From: Candidatus Thiodiazotropha sp. (ex Monitilora ramsayi)
Lineage (GTDB): Bacteria; Pseudomonadota; Gammaproteobacteria; Chromatiales; Chromatiaceae
Direction of reading: 5' to 3'
DNA length: 64,000 bases
Assembly: GCA_025655595.1 (NCBI GenBank)
Contig: JAHXIO010000006.1
Location: 372,001-436,000 of the forward strand
Positions within the stretch are counted from its first letter, which is position 1; every line of letters begins with the position of its first letter. The translations under genes and the position numbers were made by a program. The notes beneath the pieces were generated by a model. It was given only the letters and a program-made list of their open reading frames with translations. It was not told where the DNA came from and did no database searches. Of the stretch, positions 25,142 through 36,405 are shown piece by piece.

Positions 25142-26516
25142 TCGCCGCTCTGCCGATGGTATTTGGCCATCTCCGTCTCGGTGACGCGGGTGAGGGCCTG
25201 TGGCGGGAAGGTGGAGAGGAGATCCCAGGCCAGGTTGAGGGTCTCCTCAATACTTCGATCTTCGTCTTCACCCTGTTGTACGAAGCGGGACTCGAAGGCA
25301 TCCGCAAACTCCAGATAGCGGCGGTCACGGGCAGAGAGCTCGTCGGCACCGATTATCGAGGCCAGATTCCTGGTCTCCAGGGCTCTGGCGTAGAGCGCAT
25401 AGAGCTGATTGGAGACGTGAGGGTGGTCCTCCCGGGTGAAGTCCTTGCCGATGCCGTCTTTCATCAGGCGCGACAGTGATGGAGAGATGTGCACCGGCGG
25501 ATAGATGCCTTGGTTGTGCAACTCGCGGCTCAACACGATCTGACCTTCGGTGATATAGCCGGTGAGGTCGGGAATCGGATGGGTGATGTCATCGCTGGGC
25601 ATGCTCAGCACAGGCACCAGGGTGATGGAGCCGTGACGGTCTTTGATGCGGCCGGATCGCTCGTAGATTTCAGCCAGGTCGGAATAGAGGTAGCCGGGGT
25701 AGCCCTTACGGGCCGGTACGTCGCCCTTGGCGGTGGCGACTTCACGCAGCGCCTCCGCGTAGTGGGTCATGTCGGTCATTACAACCAGTACATGGCGGTC
25801 GAGGTCGAAGGCGAGGTACTCGGCGGCGGTCAGCGCCATGCGGGGCAGGGTGAGCCGTTCCACCGGCGGATCATCGGCCATGTTGACGAACATCACTACA
25901 TTGCCCAGCACGCCTGAGGAGGCGAACTCCTCCTGGAAGAAGCGGGCATCCGCATAAGAGACGCCCATGGCGGCGAAGACCACCGAGAAACGACTGTCGT
26001 CGTCGGGCAACTTGGCCTGGCGTACGATCTGCGCAGCCAGCCGGTTGTGGGGCAGGCCGGAGGCAGAAAAGATCGGCAGCTTCTGCCCGCGCACCAGGGA
26101 GTTGAGGCCGTCGATAGTGGAGACGCCGGTCTGGATGAATTCCTTGGGATAGGTGCGGGCTGCAGGATTGAAGGCGGCTGCACTGATACTGCGGCGCAGG
26201 TTTGAGACGATGGGCGGGCGGAAGTCCCTCGGCTCGCCCAAGCCGTTGAAGACGCGACCGAGGATCTCCGGCGATAAGGTGATCTCCACCGGTTCGTCGA
26301 GGAAGCGCACCCAGGTGTTCTCCATATCAAGGTCTTCAGTACCCTCGAAAACCTGGATCAGAACCTCCTCATTGGAACTGAGGATCACCTGGCCATTGCG
26401 GGTGTTCCCCTTCTGGTCGCGGATGCGTACCCGGTCACCGAAGGCGATGTTGGGTACGTTACTGACGGTCAGCAGACCGCCACGGGCAGCGGATGCGGTT
26501 CGGTACTCCTTGGCGC

Positions 26517-26520
<4 letters not shown>
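25138..26520 (-). CDS. ntpB: V/A-type ATPase subunit B
   Basis: The 460-residue non-catalytic nucleotide-binding-fold subunit alternates with A in the peripheral head. It lacks a true Walker A lysine loop: the equivalent region reads IFSASGLPHNRLAAQIVRQ, as expected for B. Family blocks LVRGQKLPIFS, SRFSVVFAAMGVSYADARFF and YPGYLYSDLAEIYERSGR are present. The length is normal. Four-base ATGA overlaps join it to ntpA upstream and ntpD downstream, which favours balanced translation. Confidence 0.95.
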
Positions 26521-28316
<1,796 letters not shown>

Positions 28317-28330
28317 AGATCTGTTCTTTA

Positions 28331-28963
28331 TTAAAGCGTCTGTCCATCACCGACCGGCGGCAGCAGCCGCTCTACCAGGGCCTGGTGTATCTTGCGTTCA
28401 AGGCGGGTGAGCCTGCCCTCAAACGTGTGGTCGATCTGTACCCGCTTGTCGGCTGTGGTGACCAGGCATCCACCCACGGTATCGATACTTTTCTCCATTA
28501 GCTCAAACTGTTTACCGGGTACCAACTCTGTGGTGAGACTCTCCCATTGGGATTTCAGTCTGCGCATGTCGTCGCTATTGACAGAGACCTGTAGCACCTT
28601 CTCCTCGATCTGGCCGGCAGCCTGCATCAACAGGGCCTGCAGGAATTCGAAATAGCGGTGCTCATCTTGTGCCAGTTCCCGCATACGTTCAGGCAGGCGA
28701 TCGATGACCACCTCCACCAGATTCCAGCGCATATGGTCCATCTTGGCCCTCAGCTTGAGTTCGTCCGCCTGCACCATACGCAGATAGGCCCGATCGGCCA
28801 GGGACTTGGCCAGCAGGGTTTCTTTCTCCTCTTTGAGATGCAGTCGTTCACTCGCTTCACGCAGGATGTTTTTCCGTCCTGCTTCAGCGCGACTGTGGCA
28901 CTCCTCGGCCATCATCTCGGCTCTTTCAAGGATCGCTTTTTCCAGCGCTTCAACTTGATTCAC
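28331..28963 (-). CDS. ntpE: V/A-type ATPase subunit E (peripheral stalk)
   Basis: A 210-residue subunit with a long charged N-terminal helix (about residues 1-100; EALEKAILERAEMMAEECHSRAE) and a compact C-terminal domain. That domain contains the typical DTVGGCLVTTADKRVQIDHTFEGRLTRLE region, seen in E subunits as GG-x-V...-N/D-T-hydrophobic. It forms the peripheral stator with the G/H subunit. Position in the operon and size support the call. Confidence 0.88.
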   Translation of the reverse strand: MNQVEALEKAILERAEMMAEECHSRAEAGRKNILREASERLHLKEEKETLLAKSLADRAYLRMVQADELKLRAKMDHMRWNLVEVVIDRLPERMRELAQDEHRYFEFLQALLMQAAGQIEEKVLQVSVNSDDMRRLKSQWESLTTELVPGKQFELMEKSIDTVGGCLVTTADKRVQIDHTFEGRLTRLERKIHQALVERLLPPVGDGQTL

Positions 28964-28979
28964 AGTTAGTTCTCCCGTT

Positions 28980-29300
28980 TTATCCGCCTGTCAGTTTCTT
29001 CAGCTGTGCATCCAGATCGCTCTGGAAGTTATCGGGGTCGTAGAGTGAAGGTATCTCGGACAGGATAATGCGCCCCCCCTCCTTACGGATCTGTTCCAGC
29101 AGCTTGGAGGTGATCTGGCTGACCGAGTGCTCGATGATCAGCAGGGCACGCTGTTTCTCCCGCTGCAGTTCGGAGAGCAACTGATCCAGCCTTTGTTCGT
29201 CCGGATCGGTGAGGGTTTCGAATCCGATCAGGCGAAAACCGTCGGTCAGTGCATGGCTGCCGATAAAGATATTCCTGACCCGATGTGTCGTGTCACTCAT
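28980..29300 (-). CDS. ntpF: V/A-type ATPase subunit F
   Basis: A 106-residue protein with a Rossmann-like fold: IFIGSHALTDGFRLIGFETL, then RALLIIEHSVSQITSKLLEQI and the end SLYDPDNFQSDLDAQLKKLTG. F binds the D coiled coil in the central stalk and modulates activity. It sits between K and E, a common bacterial order. Confidence 0.88.
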   Translation of the reverse strand: MSDTTHRVRNIFIGSHALTDGFRLIGFETLTDPDEQRLDQLLSELQREKQRALLIIEHSVSQITSKLLEQIRKEGGRIILSEIPSLYDPDNFQSDLDAQLKKLTGG

Positions 29301-29308
29301 GGGCGAAA

Positions 29309-29749
29309 TCAGATCCGGTCAAGCAACAGGATACTCATGACCAGGCCGTAGATGGCGATACCTTCCGCCAGCCCCAGATAGATCAGGGTACGGCCGAAGA
29401 TCTCCGGCTTCTCCGCCAGCACAGCCAGTGAGGCGGCACCGATGGGACCCACGGCGATACCCGCGCCGATGGTGCTGAGCGCTGTGGGGATACCGACGCC
29501 GATGATCCCCAGACCGAGGCCTACGGAGATCTCTCCACCGCCGGCCGTTGCGGCCTCAGTGGCGGCCATGACCTCTCCCACTCCCATGAAGATCAGAGCG
29601 GCCTGTGCGGCTACGAAGACCACCAGGTTGAGTCCGATGGTAGGCTTGAACCAGGGTCGTGCAGTTTTGGCCGGCTGCATCTCCATGATGATGCCGGTGA
29701 CGATGAGACCGGCGATCCCAAGGGTCATTACTGCGATAAGCCAATACAT
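29309..29749 (-). CDS. ntpK: V/A-type ATPase proteolipid subunit K
   Basis: A 146-residue rotor-ring subunit with four transmembrane helices. The second hairpin carries the ion-binding glutamate in LGLAEGIAIYGLV, preceded by the loop LAEKPEIF. The first hairpin (residues 3-57) has no membrane-embedded carboxylate, so there is one ion site per four helices. No glutamine appears in the third helix near the position that contributes to sodium binding in Enterococcus NtpK, which leans toward proton coupling. This is an inference from memory of that protein. Confidence 0.9.
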   Translation of the reverse strand: MYWLIAVMTLGIAGLIVTGIIMEMQPAKTARPWFKPTIGLNLVVFVAAQAALIFMGVGEVMAATEAATAGGGEISVGLGLGIIGVGIPTALSTIGAGIAVGPIGAASLAVLAEKPEIFGRTLIYLGLAEGIAIYGLVMSILLLDRI

Positions 29750-29766
29750 AGCGTGCTCCTCTTTTA

Positions 29767-29895
29767 TGTTGAATTTTGAATTGTGAATTTTGAACTATGA
29801 ATTTCGGTACTTGCTACGCTCGTGCATTCTTAAATCGGATTCAGTGCACGTAGTGCACACTTCAATTCAAAATTCATAATTCAACATTCAAAATT
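29767..29895. repeat. AT-rich inverted heptad-type repeat in ATPase operon
   Basis: Between ntpK and ntpI two AT-rich arms face each other: 29767-29804 is built from GAATTTTGA-like units and 29864-29895 from AATTCAAAATT-like units. They are separated by about 60 bases that include GTGCACgtaGTGCAC. The units are the same motif (AAAATTC / GAATTTT) as the perfect tandem array at 5961-6020, here degenerate and in opposite orientations. The 149-base gap is the longest in the operon. Confidence 0.7.
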
Positions 29896-29898
29896 AAT

Positions 29899-31776
29899 CT
29901 AAAGTGTTAAAGGTTTAAACGCTTTCCCGTCCCCCGAGTAGAAGCGTGAAAAGCCTTCATAGAATTCGAGACGCAGTACCTGGATGGCGACGATGAGTCC
30001 CTCCAGTACCAGGATAAAAACATTGCCCAGAACCACGGTTATCCAATGACCTGTGTCACCCATCATATTGGCCAGGGTGAAGACCGCGATTGCCAGTGCC
30101 ACATGATTGAGGCTGAATGCGGCCACGCGCAGGAATGAGAGGGTATTCGAGACATAGCCGGTGATCACTTCGAATGTCTCAATGAAGGCGACCAGGGTAC
30201 GCTCGCCGATGGCGGCTTTCTGTTCCAGCAATTTATGAGCGAAGATACCGATGAGGGTCACGACCGTCAGAGTGGTCCAGAAGCCGCTGACACTCCCGCT
30301 GCTGTAGAAGCTGTAGCCGGTACCGAGCAAGCTCATGTAGAGCAGCAGGGAGAGCAGTCCGTTGTCATGGAACAGTGCACCGAAACGATCTCCCTGCAAC
30401 AGATGGTTGATGATATTGAGGAGGGTGACCAGAGTGATGAAACCGATGCCCCAAAGCAGGGCCACGGTCAACATATAGAGCGGATCGGTCAGTGGAGCGA
30501 TCCATAACGCATGCAGGACATGCTCATAGCCGAAGATACTGCCATAGAGAAAACCGAACACGATGGATGAGACGCCGGCGGCGACGCCGAAGACGGTAAA
30601 GCTCCTTAGCTTCTTGCGCAACAGCAGTGCCGTGCCGAGTATCACCGCGCCATGCCCAACGTCTCCAAACATCATGCCGAACATCAGGATGTAGGTGAGG
30701 GCGAACAGATGGGTCGGATTGATCTCGCCGTAACGCGGTACGCCGTACTGGGTGACGAGTGAGGAGAAGGGGCGCAGCAGACGGCTGTGACGCATCACGG
30801 AAGGGACCAGGGAGCGCTCCTGGGGCAGTGGCTCCCTGGACTCCAGGACGAAGGGGTTGGGCAGCTTGTCTTGCAGACGCCTTTCCACCTGGCCGAGGTC
30901 GACTGCAGGTACCCAGCCCTGCAGCCGGGAGAGATTCCCCTGATGGCGTGCCGCTTCACCCAGGGCGACATAGGGTGTCGCCAAATGGACGACGCGGGCC
31001 GCTTTCTCCAACTCTTTTCTCGACGCCTTTCCCCAGGCCTTGATCTTCAGGGCCAGGTGGCTCGACTCCTTCTCCACCGCTTTACGGCGTTGCTCCAGCC
31101 GGCTTTTTGCCGTTTCGGGCTCCGCCTGCAGCTCCGGTGGAATCTCGAGGGGGCGAAACCCCGCGGTATCGAGCACCGGTTTCAGTTTTGATCTCTCCCT
31201 GTCGCCGGCGCCGACGATCACCACGTGGGTATCGTGATTGCTCTCCATGAAGGGGAAGAGCAGGTAGCCATCGAGTCCAAGAGCGTCACTTAACTGATTC
31301 ACCTGACTGCTCGGCACCATGCCGATGTGGGTGTCGAGAAATCCCTCACCGCCCTGCAGCTGACCCAGGTCGATATTGAGATTGTGGAAATTGGCCAGAG
31401 AGCTCTCCAACTGATCGATACTCCGTCGCTCCTCCAGGTGGAGGCGTGAAGTCTCCTCGAAACCCGAGCAGGTCTCCCAGGCGATGCCCAGCCACTGGTT
31501 GACCTGCTCCAGTTCATCCTCACCGATGGGGTCCGCCGTACGAGGGCCCGATGTGAGGTCGAAATCGACCTGGGCTGCGATCTTTTCAAGGCGTGCTCTT
31601 GCCTGTGTATGCAGTGCTCTAAAGTTGTGACCAGGCACCTCGGGAAGGGCCTCTTCTTCGTAGGGTCGGTGATCGGGACTGAAACAGCCGAGTTCCGCCA
31701 GGGCCAGTGATGCGACCGGCAGATCTTCGGTGAGTACCTGGAGGCTGATATGCTTGATCGGCAAGGGGCTAAACAT
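29899..31776 (-). CDS. ntpI: V/A-type ATPase subunit I (a-subunit)
   Basis: A 625-residue stator subunit. A soluble N-terminal half (residues 1-310, with long helices RARLEKIAAQVDFDL and ESSHLALKIKAWGKASRKELE) connects the peripheral stalk. The C-terminal half has seven or eight membrane helices and forms the ion half-channels next to the K ring. Conserved blocks YGVPRYGEINPTHLFALTYILMFG and MFGDVGHG are intact. The start at 31776 is supported by GGGAG five bases upstream; a further in-frame start lies at 31809. Confidence 0.93.
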   Translation of the reverse strand: MFSPLPIKHISLQVLTEDLPVASLALAELGCFSPDHRPYEEEALPEVPGHNFRALHTQARARLEKIAAQVDFDLTSGPRTADPIGEDELEQVNQWLGIAWETCSGFEETSRLHLEERRSIDQLESSLANFHNLNIDLGQLQGGEGFLDTHIGMVPSSQVNQLSDALGLDGYLLFPFMESNHDTHVVIVGAGDRERSKLKPVLDTAGFRPLEIPPELQAEPETAKSRLEQRRKAVEKESSHLALKIKAWGKASRKELEKAARVVHLATPYVALGEAARHQGNLSRLQGWVPAVDLGQVERRLQDKLPNPFVLESREPLPQERSLVPSVMRHSRLLRPFSSLVTQYGVPRYGEINPTHLFALTYILMFGMMFGDVGHGAVILGTALLLRKKLRSFTVFGVAAGVSSIVFGFLYGSIFGYEHVLHALWIAPLTDPLYMLTVALLWGIGFITLVTLLNIINHLLQGDRFGALFHDNGLLSLLLYMSLLGTGYSFYSSGSVSGFWTTLTVVTLIGIFAHKLLEQKAAIGERTLVAFIETFEVITGYVSNTLSFLRVAAFSLNHVALAIAVFTLANMMGDTGHWITVVLGNVFILVLEGLIVAIQVLRLEFYEGFSRFYSGDGKAFKPLTL

Positions 31777-31848
31777 CACTGCTCCCGAACCTGTTTCCGC
31801 CATCGGCAAGGGTGTGATTCCGTCGGGAACCTCTCAGATGCAGTGGCT

Positions 31849-32904
31849 TCACGCAGCGGCCTCCTTGGCGGCGGCCAGCGCATCGCCGGGAACCGCGCGG
31901 TCGACCAGGGAGGCGTCCATTTGCAGCAGTTTGCCTTGGATGATGGCGTAGACCCGCATCAGATCCATGTCCCGGATAATCATGTAGGAGAGGGCTGACA
32001 CCACGGCATCCGGGCTGTAGCGCATCAATTTCTGCAACTCCAGGGAAACGTGGTGATCGAGCTTTTGTCTGATCCGGGTGATAGTGTCCGCACTCTCCAG
32101 TATCTGCCGGAACGGGTCGGGCAGGTGGTCGACGATGTTATCCAAACCCTCCAGGTTTGCCAGCTCCATCAGGAGGTCCCGCTGGATGCGGCCGCCGGTG
32201 GGAATCAGCAGGTAGTAGGCCTCACTGGGGGCAAATCGATAGACCAGCCGGTAGCGTAGCAGCCAGAGTATGTTCTGCCGGTCGATCATGATGCCGATCA
32301 CTTTGTGCAGGCCTCGTTTGTCGATGCCGCCCGCCAGGTTGATATGGCGTTGCATGCCGGTGTAGTAGAGGCGGTCGATCGCGGCGTCGAGAGAGAAGCT
32401 CTCGTTCTTCTCCTCGAAGACATGGCGTGCCTGCCTGGCGATCATGGCGTAGGGGCCCTGGTCGAGCTGGCGCAGCATCTCCAGGACATTTTCAGCCTGC
32501 AGCAGTGACTCGTGGGGCAGGCGGATATTCTCCGGCAGGTCGTGCAGGCTGTCGCGGATCTCATCCATGCCCAGATCATTGAGCTTGCCGCGGATCAGTG
32601 TCTTCAGGTTGTAGAGCTCGAACTTTCTCGGCCAGTAGAGCAACAGGCCGCGGGCACGACCGCTCAGCGGTCTGAGCAGCACGGAGAGTTCTGACATCAT
32701 TCGGTGCAGCAAAGCCTGCTCCACCAGGCGGCTCTTCTGGCGGGCCTCCAGGGGCTCCTCGATAATCGGCATGAGGTCGAAGGCCTCTCCCAGTTGGTTG
32801 AGACTCATAGACTTATAGCGCTCGACAGCCTCAGGCGTGAGGAGGCGGCTGGAGAAGATACTGACACGGGTCTTGAGGTAGGCCTGGTTGCGGAGTGAAC
32901 CCAT
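31849..32904 (-). CDS. ntpC: V/A-type ATPase subunit C
   Basis: A 351-residue all-helical, funnel-shaped subunit (subunit d in eukaryotes) that couples the central stalk to the K ring. The N-terminus (YLKTRVSIFSSRLLTPEAVERY) and the repeated helical pattern (NLKTLIRGKL, NILWLLRYRLVYRF) match the family. It is encoded between the G/H and I genes. The 72-base gap to ntpI carries no obvious signal. Confidence 0.9.
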   Translation of the reverse strand: MGSLRNQAYLKTRVSIFSSRLLTPEAVERYKSMSLNQLGEAFDLMPIIEEPLEARQKSRLVEQALLHRMMSELSVLLRPLSGRARGLLLYWPRKFELYNLKTLIRGKLNDLGMDEIRDSLHDLPENIRLPHESLLQAENVLEMLRQLDQGPYAMIARQARHVFEEKNESFSLDAAIDRLYYTGMQRHINLAGGIDKRGLHKVIGIMIDRQNILWLLRYRLVYRFAPSEAYYLLIPTGGRIQRDLLMELANLEGLDNIVDHLPDPFRQILESADTITRIRQKLDHHVSLELQKLMRYSPDAVVSALSYMIIRDMDLMRVYAIIQGKLLQMDASLVDRAVPGDALAAAKEAAA

Positions 32905-32916
32905 ACCGTCGTGGTC

Positions 32917-33243
32917 CTAGTCTTCGTCGGCAGTGGGATCGACCAGGACGGTGAAAGCGGCGTCCAGCGCATCCTCCTCCCTGACCTCTGCATACTCGCG
33001 CAGTTGCGCGTGGCGCTCATTGAAGCGCTTCTTGAGTTCGGCAATGGTTTGTTCTGCACGGTTTTCCGCTTTCTCCATAAAGCTTTGGTGCAGTTCGGGA
33101 ATGCGCAGATCGAAGTGCCCCTCTTTCGCTTTTGCTTCCTGCAGTGCTTCCTGGATCATGCGCTCGCGCGTCTCTTCGGCCTTGCTGTGAATCTCCTGTG
33201 CCTTGGTCTCGGCATCGAGCAGCCGTTGCAGTGACTCTTCCAT
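32917..33243 (-). CDS. V/A-type ATPase subunit G/H (peripheral stalk)
   Basis: A 108-residue, highly charged, almost wholly helical protein (LLDAETKAQEIHSKAEETRERM...) expected to form a right-handed coiled coil with subunit E. It is the first gene of the nine-gene operon, in the order G/H-C-I-K-F-E-A-B-D. Upstream lies a 198-base gap to the HIT gene with a 7-bp hairpin (CCTGGAT 33299-33305 / ATCCAGG 33322-33328) that could belong to the leader. The assignment rests on composition and position. Confidence 0.78.
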   Translation of the reverse strand: MEESLQRLLDAETKAQEIHSKAEETRERMIQEALQEAKAKEGHFDLRIPELHQSFMEKAENRAEQTIAELKKRFNERHAQLREYAEVREEDALDAAFTVLVDPTADED

Positions 33244-33441
33244 CTAGCTTTTTCCCCCAGCCTATGCATTGGTCGTTTGTTATCTCTGAGGAGACGAGCC
33301 TGGATCAATCGACATTGGTCTATCCAGGTATCGACCTATAGTGTAGCCAATTTGAGATGACCGTGTACGCATCGAATCCATGGGTGGATTGAGCCAGGTC
33401 ATTTGTCGCGCAGCTTGTCGGTATTTCCTTCGGGTAACCGT

Positions 33442-33900
33442 TCAAGCTTTACGCTTCAATGGATGAAAATGTGTGTCAGGCGGGAGGAATGTTTTCAGTG
33501 ATTCGGCAATCCGCTCGAGTTGTACCTGCCCATAAGCGGTCTTCTGTTTGACACCCCAGACAACACCAGGCCAACAGATATCATCTGTTTTCCTGGCGAC
33601 GATATGGATATGCATCTGCCTGACGATGTTGCCGATAGCAGCAACATTGAGTTTGTCTGGGGTAAAATGTTGTTGCGCGAATCGGGAGACCAGATTGATC
33701 TCTTTCATCAATGCCAATTGTTGCGCCTCTGTCAGTTCATGGAGTTCGGTTTTGTCGGAATTCGGTACCAGAATGAGCCAGGGTAGGAGGGCGTTGTTCA
33801 TCAGTAACAATCGGCAAAAAGGGAGGTCGGCCAAAAGATGGCAGTCTTGTGACAAGCGTTCGTCAAGGACAAAAGCTGATTGGCTCTCTTTGGATGTCAT
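33442..33900 (-). CDS. HIT-family hydrolase
   Basis: A 152-residue histidine-triad protein with the signature QMHIHIVAR (about residues 94-102) and an upstream core (LMNNALLPWLILVP, LNVAAIGNIVRQ). HIT proteins hydrolyse or transfer nucleoside monophosphate from substrates such as Ap4A; the exact substrate is unknown. It starts three bases after the stop of the DUF971 gene on the same strand, so the two are probably one unit. Confidence 0.85.
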   Translation of the reverse strand: MTSKESQSAFVLDERLSQDCHLLADLPFCRLLLMNNALLPWLILVPNSDKTELHELTEAQQLALMKEINLVSRFAQQHFTPDKLNVAAIGNIVRQMHIHIVARKTDDICWPGVVWGVKQKTAYGQVQLERIAESLKTFLPPDTHFHPLKRKA

Positions 33901-33903
33901 CGC

Positions 33904-34296
33904 TCAACCGCCGCCTTCTCTTGGGATCAGTTTAGGTTCCTTGCGCTCATAACCGACCGCTTTCAGTTTCTCCAGATAGGCATCCCATAACTCATCGTGG
34001 TGTTTGCCCAGGTTGTAGAGATACTGCCAGTCGTAGAGTCCGGAGTTATGACCGTCATCGAAGTAGATCTTGACTGCGTACTGGCCGACGGGTTCGATCT
34101 GGGTAATGGTGACTTCTTCCTTTCCCTTTTCCAGCTTCGCCGTGGCGGGACTGTGACCACGGGTCTCCGCGGATGGTGAATAGACACGTAGGTATTCGCA
34201 GGGGAGTGAGAAGTGGGCGCCGTCGTCGAAAGCGATGTCGAGCAGGCGCGACTGTTGATGTACTCTGATATCGACCGGATGGGGCTTGTCGGACAT
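33904..34296 (-). CDS. DUF971 (gamma-butyrobetaine hydroxylase N-terminal-like) protein
   Basis: A 130-residue single-domain protein of the GBBH-like N-terminal (DUF971) family. Recognisable strands are VDIRVHQQSRLLDIAFDDG, FSLPCEYLRVYSPSAE, ITQIEPVGQYAVKIYFDDGH and NSGLYDWQYL. In eukaryotic hydroxylases the domain binds zinc; stand-alone bacterial versions are linked by some authors to iron-sulfur cluster handling. The start at 34296 has AGGAGGG upstream; an earlier in-frame start at 34371 lies in a repeat. Confidence 0.85.
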   Translation of the reverse strand: MSDKPHPVDIRVHQQSRLLDIAFDDGAHFSLPCEYLRVYSPSAETRGHSPATAKLEKGKEEVTITQIEPVGQYAVKIYFDDGHNSGLYDWQYLYNLGKHHDELWDAYLEKLKAVGYERKEPKLIPREGGG

Positions 34297-34349
34297 CGGT
34301 TTACCCTCCTGGGCATCAATCTTTATGTGAATGATTGGTTGTATCTGAC

Positions 34350-34371
34350 GTAGGGTGCGGCATTGCCGCAC
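34350..34371. repeat. REP-like palindrome, copy 2
   Basis: GTAGGGTGCGGC-ATT-GCCGCAC repeats the sequence found at 100-122 with only the loop and the last stem base changed. It lies between hemH and the DUF971 gene, so it is intergenic like the first copy. Confidence 0.55.
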
Positions 34372-34406
34372 TAATGATCACGGATATGGATTGCGTTCGT
34401 TAGTAT

Positions 34407-35441
34407 CTATCGACTTTCAGTCTCAGGCCAACCGCTCACATGCTTCAGAATAAGATCACTGAGCATGGCAATGTGTTCGGGCCGGTCGTTGAGTGCCGGG
34501 ATATAGGCGTAGCTTTTACCGCCCGCCTCGAGATAATAGCCACGGTTTTCTACGGCGATCTCCTCCAGGGTCTCAAGGCAGTCGCCGGAGAAGGCCGGGC
34601 AGATTACTTGAACGCTCTCCACCCCTTCGGCCCCCCACTGTTTCAAGGTCTCATCGGTATAGGGTTTCATCCACTCCTGCGCACCAAACCGGGACTGAAA
34701 TGAGACCTGCCACTGGTGATCCTCCAGACCGAGTGAGTCAACCACATCCTGTGCAGTTGCGTGGCACTGGTCTGGATAGGGATCCCCCGATTCGTGGTAA
34801 TCCTTCGGGATGCCGTGGAAGGAGAAGAGCAGTTTATCCGCAGTTCCCTCCCGCTCACGGAATTCACGAATACTTTCACTGAGCGCCGATATGTAACCGG
34901 GTTCGTGGTAATAACGGTGGATGAAGCGTGTTTCCGGGATCCATCTCCAACGTTGTAATTCGTTTGTCACCGCATCGAAAATAGAGGCAGTGGTGGTGGC
35001 CGAATATTGTGGGTAGAGAGGCAGTATCAGAAGACGTTGGACGTTTCGTTCTCTCAGCTGTGCCAGGGCGGCGGGTATCGATGGGTTGCCATAACGCATA
35101 CCGAGGGTGAAGGAGACCTTGCCGCCGAGCCTGTGAGTCACACTCTCCTCGAGTGCAGCCTGCTGTTTGCGGGAGATCACCAGGAGGGGCGATCCTTCCT
35201 CCGTCCAGATGGAGCGATAAGCCGTCGCCGATTTTTTAGGCCGGACCCTGAGCACAATGCCGTGGAGAATAATCATCCAGAGGATTCTCGGAATGGCAAC
35301 GATGCGCGGGTCGCTCAGAAATTCAGCCAGATAGCGCCGTACCGCCGACGTGGTCGCTTCGTCCGGGGTGCCAAGGTTCACCAGAAGGACGCCCAGGCCG
35401 CCGTCAGGCTGTTTCAGTTGATCCGATTGTTTGATGTATCC
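34407..35441 (-). CDS. hemH: Ferrochelatase
   Basis: A 344-residue enzyme inserting Fe(II) into protoporphyrin IX, the last step of haem synthesis. The catalytic histidine is in LLFSFHGIPKDYHE and the conserved acidic stretch is FSGDCLETLEEIAVE. The N-terminal GVLLVNLGTPD and the SATTTASIFDAV block are family hallmarks. No C-terminal [2Fe-2S] cysteine motif is seen. The start at 35441 (MGYIKQSD) is preferred, with GGGA nearby; a frame extension to 35486 would overlap the upstream gene more deeply. Confidence 0.94.
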   Translation of the reverse strand, partial: GYIKQSDQLKQPDGGLGVLLVNLGTPDEATTSAVRRYLAEFLSDPRIVAIPRILWMIILHGIVLRVRPKKSATAYRSIWTEEGSPLLVISRKQQAALEESVTHRLGGKVSFTLGMRYGNPSIPAALAQLRERNVQRLLILPLYPQYSATTTASIFDAVTNELQRWRWIPETRFIHRYYHEPGYISALSESIREFREREGTADKLLFSFHGIPKDYHESGDPYPDQCHATAQDVVDSLGLEDHQWQVSFQSRFGAQEWMKPYTDETLKQWGAEGVESVQVICPAFSGDCLETLEEIAVENRGYYLEAGGKSYAYIPALNDRPEHIAMLSDLILKHVSGWPETESR

Positions 35442-35448
35442 CATGTTT

Positions 35449-36375
35449 TCAATCCCGATTGGCTGTGCGGATTTTTGCCTCAACACGTGCGCTTTTCAAC
35501 AGGTCATGATTGTGTATTTCAGGATAGAGCCGCCACAGGCGATCGACCGCTTCTGCCTGGTTGATAGCGATCCTCTCCAGGTGCTCACGGGTTTTGTTGG
35601 CTAAGTTGGGAAGCATTAAGAGCTGGGGGGCCTTCCAGCTTATATAGTCTTGGATCAAATTTCGCTCCTGATGCTCCTCCCACTCTTCAGTCAGCAGCAG
35701 TTCAGGAAAACACGCCGCACGCCAGTATTCGGCAGGGTCGTCGCATGGCGTGGCACTGCCATCCACCTCTCTCTTGAACCATCGGTTGAGACGATGTTGA
35801 CCGGCCCTCATCCTCACTGCCGCTTCCAATACGGAGGCGTGGACCCTCGGATTATAGCCGTCGTTGAGGGGCAAACCCTGTTGGTTCAAAGTGACGGATA
35901 CAAAAGAGAAGTCTCCAGGTGAGGCGGCAATCCAATTTACTCTGATATCTTGATCACACTCGTCCTGGTTGCGGCAGCAGGCTAGCAGGGCAATGGGCTG
36001 ATGCTCCTCTTCATCCAATAGCCAGAGTTCGTAGGGATCGGCCAAGGGGAATGGCAGATGTTCCGTGGCGGGCTGCAGTTGCTCCACCAGCCGCTCCGCT
36101 GAGGTGATCATCTGACGAATATTAAACAGAGGATTGACCGGTACCTGTTTGAGTCCTTGATCTGATGACCAGAGTCCGAAGGTATAGTACTGGCGTCCAC
36201 TATAGGGCATATTCGCCCACAACCCTTGTGGTGTGTCGCTGAGCACCTGGATCTCCCAGACCTGACCATTGGCGCTGAGCGCCCGGGCTGAATCAAGTTG
36301 ATAGATTTGGAGTACACCGTTGAACGGGTTGAGTCGTCGTATACTGAATGCGCTGTTCGAAACCTGCTCCATCAT
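35449..36375 (-). CDS. Conserved hypothetical protein
   Basis: I do not recognise this 308-residue soluble protein. It is rich in aromatic residues. A beta-rich first half (VWEIQVLSD, YYTFGLWSS, PYELWLLDEEEHQPIALLAC) carries two adjacent cysteines followed by DECDQD. The second half is helical (LEAAVRMRAGQHRLNRWF, REHLERIAINQAEAVDRLW). No signal peptide or membrane helix is seen. Three adjacent start codons (GTG 36378, ATG 36375, ATG 36372) are possible. It lies seven bases before hemH and may be co-transcribed with it. A decayed mobile-element end lies just upstream. Confidence 0.75.
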   Translation of the reverse strand: MMEQVSNSAFSIRRLNPFNGVLQIYQLDSARALSANGQVWEIQVLSDTPQGLWANMPYSGRQYYTFGLWSSDQGLKQVPVNPLFNIRQMITSAERLVEQLQPATEHLPFPLADPYELWLLDEEEHQPIALLACCRNQDECDQDIRVNWIAASPGDFSFVSVTLNQQGLPLNDGYNPRVHASVLEAAVRMRAGQHRLNRWFKREVDGSATPCDDPAEYWRAACFPELLLTEEWEEHQERNLIQDYISWKAPQLLMLPNLANKTREHLERIAINQAEAVDRLWRLYPEIHNHDLLKSARVEAKIRTANRD

Positions 36376-36405
36376 CACAGCTTACCGCAGCCCAGCCCCG
36401 AAGGG

